DNA from: JAXMHB01 sp046346965
GTDB taxonomy: Bacteria; Pseudomonadota; Gammaproteobacteria; Xanthomonadales; SZUA-5
Assembly: GCA_046346965.1 (NCBI GenBank)
Contig: JAXMHB010000001.1
Span: 384,889-448,888 of the forward strand
Length of the DNA stretch: 64,000 nucleotides
Reading direction: 5' to 3'
Positions 59,121 through 64,000 of the stretch are shown in pieces. The position numbers and the translations under genes were made by a program. Positions within the stretch are counted from its first letter, which is position 1, and every line of letters starts with the position of its first letter. The notes under the pieces are model-generated. The model saw only the letters and a program-made list of their open reading frames with translations, did not search any database and had not been told where the DNA came from.

Positions 59121-59609
59121 ATGCGACATTTGTGCATCGTGACGACCGGCGGGACGATCGACAAGATCTACTTCGACGACCTCTCCAGTTACCAGATCGG
59201 CGAGCCGGAAATCGGCAAGATCCTGTCCGGCTTCGGCGTCGGCTTCACCTTCAACGTCATTGCGCTGATGCGCAAGGACAGTCTGCATATCAGCGCCGAA
59301 GACCGCGATCTGATCCGCCGCACCATCGAGGCGCAGCCGCACGCGCATGTGCTGGTCACGCACGGCACCGACACCATGGTTGAGACCGCCAAGGTCCTTG
59401 CCAGCATTCCCGGCAAGACCATCCTGCTCACCGGCGCGCTGAATCCCGCGCGCTTTCAGAACTCCGACGCCGTGTTCAACATCGGCTGTGCGATTGGCGC
59501 GGTGCAGACGCTGCCGAACGGCGTCTACATCGCCATGAGCGGGCGCGTGTGGGATCCCTTCAAGGTGCGCAAGAACCGCGACGCCAACCGCTTCGAGCCG
59601 ACCGAGTAG
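59121..59609 (+). CDS. Single-domain asparaginase-like protein
   Basis: The 162-residue protein covers only the N-terminal domain of type I/II asparaginases, with the catalytic VTTGGTIDK (nucleophile Thr) and THGTDTMVETAK (Thr, Asp, Lys). The usual C-terminal ~130-residue domain is absent, yet the frame ends cleanly. This short form is a known single-domain family and not obviously a truncation. It may hydrolyse asparagine or a related amide; activity is unproven. It begins four bases after the AidB-like gene. Confidence 0.85.
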   Translation: MRHLCIVTTGGTIDKIYFDDLSSYQIGEPEIGKILSGFGVGFTFNVIALMRKDSLHISAEDRDLIRRTIEAQPHAHVLVTHGTDTMVETAKVLASIPGKTILLTGALNPARFQNSDAVFNIGCAIGAVQTLPNGVYIAMSGRVWDPFKVRKNRDANRFEPTE

Positions 59610-59680
59610 TCAGCGCTCGCCGGGCGCTCGGTCGGCACGCGCGCGACCCGTTTCGGTCAGGCGCACCGACGTCCCCACAA

Positions 59681-59708
59681 AAAAGCCCCGGCTCGCGCCG
59701 GGGCTTTT
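59681..59708. terminator. Bidirectional intrinsic terminator
   Basis: AAAAGCCCCGGC (59681-59692) pairs with GCCGGGGCTTTT (59697-59708) around a four-base loop. It gives T tracts on both strands and lies between the convergent asparaginase and S8 protease genes. Confidence 0.88.
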
Positions 59709-59732
59709 GCATTTCTACGAGGACAGCGGAGA

Positions 59733-61709
59733 TCAGTTGGTCTTCAAACTGACCGTGTCGACGCGGAAGGTGGTCGCCAGCGAGCTGTCGGTGGTGGCCA
59801 GCAGGCGCACCTTGACGTTGCGGCCGGCATAGGCAGCCACGTTGTAGCTGCGCTGCACATAGCTGGTCGCGCTGCCGGTGCTGTTGGCGTTCGACAGCGT
59901 CACCAGCGTGGTAATGACGGCGTTGGTGCTGGCGTCCACCAGTTGCACCTGCAGCTTGTCATAGGCGGTGGTGCCCGTCTCGCTGGTGACGATCGAGGTA
60001 TAGAAGGACAGCGTGGCCGCCGTCGCCGTGGACGGGATCAGCGTGGCTTTGCTGTCCACCGTCTGCGAGCTGGTGGTGGCGTTCACGCCGAGGTAGGCGT
60101 AACTGCCGCCGCTCTGGGCGTTGGTCTGACCGGCCAGCAGGGTGTTGAAGGAGGTGCCGGAGAAGGCCGAACGCGACCAGGAGCCATCCGCCGCACTGTT
60201 GCCGCTGGCGGTGATGGTGTCGAAGTTGCCGTTGGCCAGCCGCTCGATCGTGGCGCCGCCGCCACCGCCGCCGCCACTCAGCGCCGCAATCGTCGCCGCC
60301 GCGTTGATGATGCCGGTGCCGCAGCCGCTGCAGGCGGCCGGGAAGGCGCGCGCATTGCTCTTGATCAGCGACTCGACGTCCGCCGGCGTGCGGCTGCCCT
60401 TGCTGAGGATCAGCGCGGCCAGACCCGCCACGTGCGGCGTCGCCATCGAGGTGCCCTGGTACCAGGCGTAGCTCTGTGCGCCCGGCGTGGTGGTACCGGC
60501 GTTCAGCGTCGACAGGATGCCGTTGGTCGAGGCGCTGCGCACATCACCGCCCGGCGCCGCCACATCCACCAGCGTGCCGTAGTTGGAGTAGTAGGCGCGA
60601 CCGCCGGAGCGGTTGGTGGCGGCGACGGTCAACACATTGCTGCAGTTGGCCGGCGTGGCGCCGGAGGCGTCGACGTTGGAGTTGCCGGCGGCGACCACCA
60701 CGATGGTGCCGCGGCCGACGGCGCCGTTGATGGCGGTCTGGTAGGTGCTCGCGCACGTCGTGCTGCTGCCGCCCAGGCTCATGTTGATCACCTTGGCCGG
60801 CGTGGCATTGGCCGGAATGCCGGAGACGGTGCCGCCCGAGGCCCAGGTGATGGCGTCGGCGATATCGGACAAGGTGCCACCGCAGGCCGCCAGCACGCGC
60901 ACCGGCTGCACCTTGGCGTTGAAGGCGACGCCCGCCACGCCAGCGGCGTTGTTGGTCACCGCGGCGACCGTACCGGCGACATGGGTGCCGTGCCAGCTGG
61001 AATTGGAGGCCGGCGAGCCCGAATAGCACTGGCCCGCGGTCACCCAGTCGCCCTGGTCGGCCGGGTTGGAATCGCGGCCGTTGCCATCGCGCGCATTGGT
61101 GGCGCTGCTGACGAAGTCATAGCCGGCGATCACATTGGCTGCCAGATCGGTGTGGCTGGTGATGCCGGTATCGAGCACGGCGACCACCACGCCAGAGCCG
61201 GTGGCGCTGTCCCAGGCGGTCGGCAGGTTGGCGCCGCCGGTGGCCTCGAAATAGTGCCACTGCTGGCTATAGGAGGAATCGTTGGGAGAGAGGTAGGGCA
61301 CCATGATCTGGTCGGGTTCGACATACTCGACGTTCGGATCGGCGGCAATCTGATTCATCAGCGCCAGCATCGATGCGTCGTCCAAACGCTTGCCTACCTT
61401 GACCAGGTGCCCCCCGGTGGACAATGTGCGCTCATACGCGAGTGTCTGGCCGGTGGCGCGGGCCACGGCGTCCAGGTGGCGGCTGATCGCGACTGCTTCC
61501 CCGGCAGCGCGACTGTCTCCCGCCTTGTAACTCACGATCAGTTGGTCATACAGGAAGGGGTCTTTCAGCGCGCCAACGTTGACTCGTGCATTCGCGACAC
61601 CCAGTGCCGGGTCGCGATCTCCTCCCCCCAACGTCTGCGCCTGCGCGGCCGCAGCCAGCGCCGCCATCATCGCCACTCCCAATACCGACTTCGTGAACGT
61701 GCTCGCCAT
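59733..61709 (-). CDS. Secreted subtilisin-like S8 serine protease
   Basis: The 658-residue preproprotein has a signal peptide (GVAMMAALAAAAQAQ) and an inhibitor I9-like propeptide (about 50-135). The subtilase domain has Asp180 in VAVLDTGI, His240 in HGTHVAGT and Ser421 in GTSMATPHVAGL. A Gly-rich linker precedes a C-terminal beta domain (about 500-658) resembling bacterial pre-peptidase or carbohydrate-binding folds. It is similar in plan to extracellular proteases of Xanthomonas and Lysobacter. ATG 61709 is preferred over 61760. It lacks the FANGYE-type tail seen in three other secreted proteins here. The 5' leader is highly structured. Confidence 0.93.
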   Translation of the reverse strand: MASTFTKSVLGVAMMAALAAAAQAQTLGGGDRDPALGVANARVNVGALKDPFLYDQLIVSYKAGDSRAAGEAVAISRHLDAVARATGQTLAYERTLSTGGHLVKVGKRLDDASMLALMNQIAADPNVEYVEPDQIMVPYLSPNDSSYSQQWHYFEATGGANLPTAWDSATGSGVVVAVLDTGITSHTDLAANVIAGYDFVSSATNARDGNGRDSNPADQGDWVTAGQCYSGSPASNSSWHGTHVAGTVAAVTNNAAGVAGVAFNAKVQPVRVLAACGGTLSDIADAITWASGGTVSGIPANATPAKVINMSLGGSSTTCASTYQTAINGAVGRGTIVVVAAGNSNVDASGATPANCSNVLTVAATNRSGGRAYYSNYGTLVDVAAPGGDVRSASTNGILSTLNAGTTTPGAQSYAWYQGTSMATPHVAGLAALILSKGSRTPADVESLIKSNARAFPAACSGCGTGIINAAATIAALSGGGGGGGATIERLANGNFDTITASGNSAADGSWSRSAFSGTSFNTLLAGQTNAQSGGSYAYLGVNATTSSQTVDSKATLIPSTATAATLSFYTSIVTSETGTTAYDKLQVQLVDASTNAVITTLVTLSNANSTGSATSYVQRSYNVAAYAGRNVKVRLLATTDSSLATTFRVDTVSLKTN

Positions 61710-62108
61710 GTTTGAGACTTCCCCAAGAAGTAATGACATTGATCCACATTGACGCCGCAACGCGGCGCTCTCTGTCGCTGCATGCCCGCCTTCAGGGGGG
61801 ATTCACGCCTCCCCAGGAAGAAACCCCGACGACGGCGGGCGGGCGGACAGTAAAGATGTGGGGCGAGGTGGTCAATCGGGTCAGATTGTGCCGCAAAGGG
61901 TCAGAAATGCTGCGGTGCAGCATTGTCTTGACATTGCTGAATGCTGAACAAGCTGAATGGCGGCAAACTTTGGCGTTTACGATCTGTTCAGGATTCGTGT
62001 CAGGTGAAACTAATTGCTGCGCCGCACAACAAGTCGTGGACTGAATGACATACGAATAGGTCGTTTTTCACATGCGCCCGCGTCGGCCGCAGACCGCGGA
62101 GGCCGGTC
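61710..62108. other. Non-coding region upstream of the S8 protease with hairpins
   Basis: The 399 bp region holds no supported gene. Near the protease start it contains a CGCCGC/GCGGCG hairpin (61753-61758 with 61762-61767). It also contains GCCCGCC/GGCGGGC (61784-61790 with 61834-61840) enclosing a GGGG..CCCC pair. Farther upstream, CTGAA repeats at 61937, 61944 and 61953 lie in an AT-richer stretch that may contain the promoter. Confidence 0.5.
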
Positions 62109-62546
62109 TTAGCGTCGGCGCGGCATCATGTGAACCGGTTTCGGGCGTCGCCACCACAGAATGGCCGTCAGCAGCAGCAGGAAGGGCAGCAACTGGTGGC
62201 TCCACTGCAACTGTGACTGCGACGCGCTTTGCGGCGAACCAAACAGGGTTGCCACCGCGCCCGGCGGATAGCTGCGGATCTTCTCGGCGATCGGCCCCGC
62301 GATCTCGGCCGCGGAGGCATCTCCCAGCGTCGCCAACGGACCCACGCGCACGAGGTCGCCGACCAGCACGTAGATCGAGACGATCGGGGCATCGTTGCGG
62401 ATGGCATTGCGCAGCGCGGTGCCAATCTGCGGATGCGAGGCCAACGCGCTGAACACGAACAGGTTGTACAACAGTGAAGCGAGCAAGACGGTGCCACTCA
62501 GGGTCACCGGCACATAGCCACTGTAGCGCTTGCTGCTCGCGTTCAT
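62109..62546 (-). CDS. Small two-helix membrane protein of unknown function
   Basis: The 145-residue protein has a helix near 14-36 (VTLSGTVLLASLLYNLFVFSAL) and another near 115-132 (LLPFLLLLTAILWW). A 75-residue soluble segment lies between them, and the C-terminus is short and basic. No family was recognised. The start ATG 62546 gives an ordinary inner-membrane topology. It is divergent from asnS, with 156 bp between them. Confidence 0.6.
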   Translation of the reverse strand: MNASSKRYSGYVPVTLSGTVLLASLLYNLFVFSALASHPQIGTALRNAIRNDAPIVSIYVLVGDLVRVGPLATLGDASAAEIAGPIAEKIRSYPPGAVATLFGSPQSASQSQLQWSHQLLPFLLLLTAILWWRRPKPVHMMPRRR

Positions 62547-62702
62547 TGATCTACCCTGAGCTTCGGACCGGCTGACAGGCTAGCGCGTTTGCACTGCGCT
62601 GACTGTGGTTTGCCGCCGACTTCGCACGCGGCGGCTGTCGATGGCCGCGCTATGATCCGCGCCCTTGCCGCCCGGCGGTGACTTCTTTGGAGCGAGATCA
62701 GC

Positions 62703-64000
<1,298 letters not shown>

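Noticed and set aside
59943..61715. 590-residue + strand frame opposite the S8 protease
   Set aside because: Arg/Gly/His-rich shadow composition; the catalytic triad is on the other strand.
61712..62044. 110-residue + strand open frame in the region upstream of the S8 protease
   Set aside because: No ribosome binding site, no family match, and it covers the structured leader and probable promoter of the protease.

Overview
The window is chromosomal DNA of a GC-rich gammaproteobacterium, most likely of the Xanthomonadales/Lysobacterales. Supporting signs are the petABC-sspAB order, DUF3301 beside sspB, an Mrp antiporter operon with fused A and B subunits, several large signal-peptide-bearing proteins, and dense gene packing with many 1-10 bp overlaps. 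No phage, CRISPR array or complete insertion sequence was seen. Both ends cut genes: a Fic protein on the left and asparaginyl-tRNA synthetase on the right.

Layout. 1-4.5 kb holds a leftward type I restriction-modification operon (hsdM, hsdS, a Fic-like remnant, a Fic protein cut by the edge); hsdR is not in view. 4.7-9.7 kb holds housekeeping genes (PhyH dioxygenase, nth, DUF350, cyclophilin, dcd) and a btaA-btaB pair for betaine lipid synthesis, with a strong hairpin abutting the btaA start codon. 9.7-15.5 kb holds a DegS-like protease, the cytochrome bc1 operon petABC, sspA, sspB and DUF3301. 15.6-19 kb encodes a transmembrane Ser/Thr kinase fused to an FGE-sulfatase domain, followed by a membrane-anchored double-FHA protein, a likely signalling pair. 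19-29 kb holds DUF2277, a small secreted protein, a B12-binding radical SAM enzyme, cardiolipin synthase, DUF2239 behind a large palindrome, a TonB-dependent receptor, DDAH, a fatty acid desaturase and an FG-GAP secreted protein. 29-35 kb is a six-gene mnh/mrp Na+/H+ antiporter operon.

35-48 kb is the most unusual stretch. It contains a lipoprotein with a pilin-like C-terminal domain, a divergent marR/hydrolase pair around a short palindrome, tRNA-Arg(CCU), an ALDH7-type dehydrogenase, a 1325-residue CSLREA/Ig-like secreted protein, a putative metallopeptidase gene split by a ~271 bp MITE-like element with perfect 19 bp terminal inverted repeats, a DLH-HIT-cupin operon and a double TonB_C protein. 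48-64 kb contains an NdvB-like GH17-GT2 glucan synthase, a SleB hydrolase, a glycine-zipper protein, a lipoprotein, PhzF, a secreted protein, MsrA, AmpE, an AidB-like acyl-CoA dehydrogenase, a single-domain asparaginase, a secreted S8 protease, a small membrane protein and asnS.

The strongest cross-cutting observation is a short C-terminal tail, D-x-[VL]-[FY]-[AR]-[ND]-G-[YF]-E, at the extreme end of three otherwise unrelated signal-peptide proteins (stops near 29109, 40340 and 54458). It could be a sorting or processing tag.
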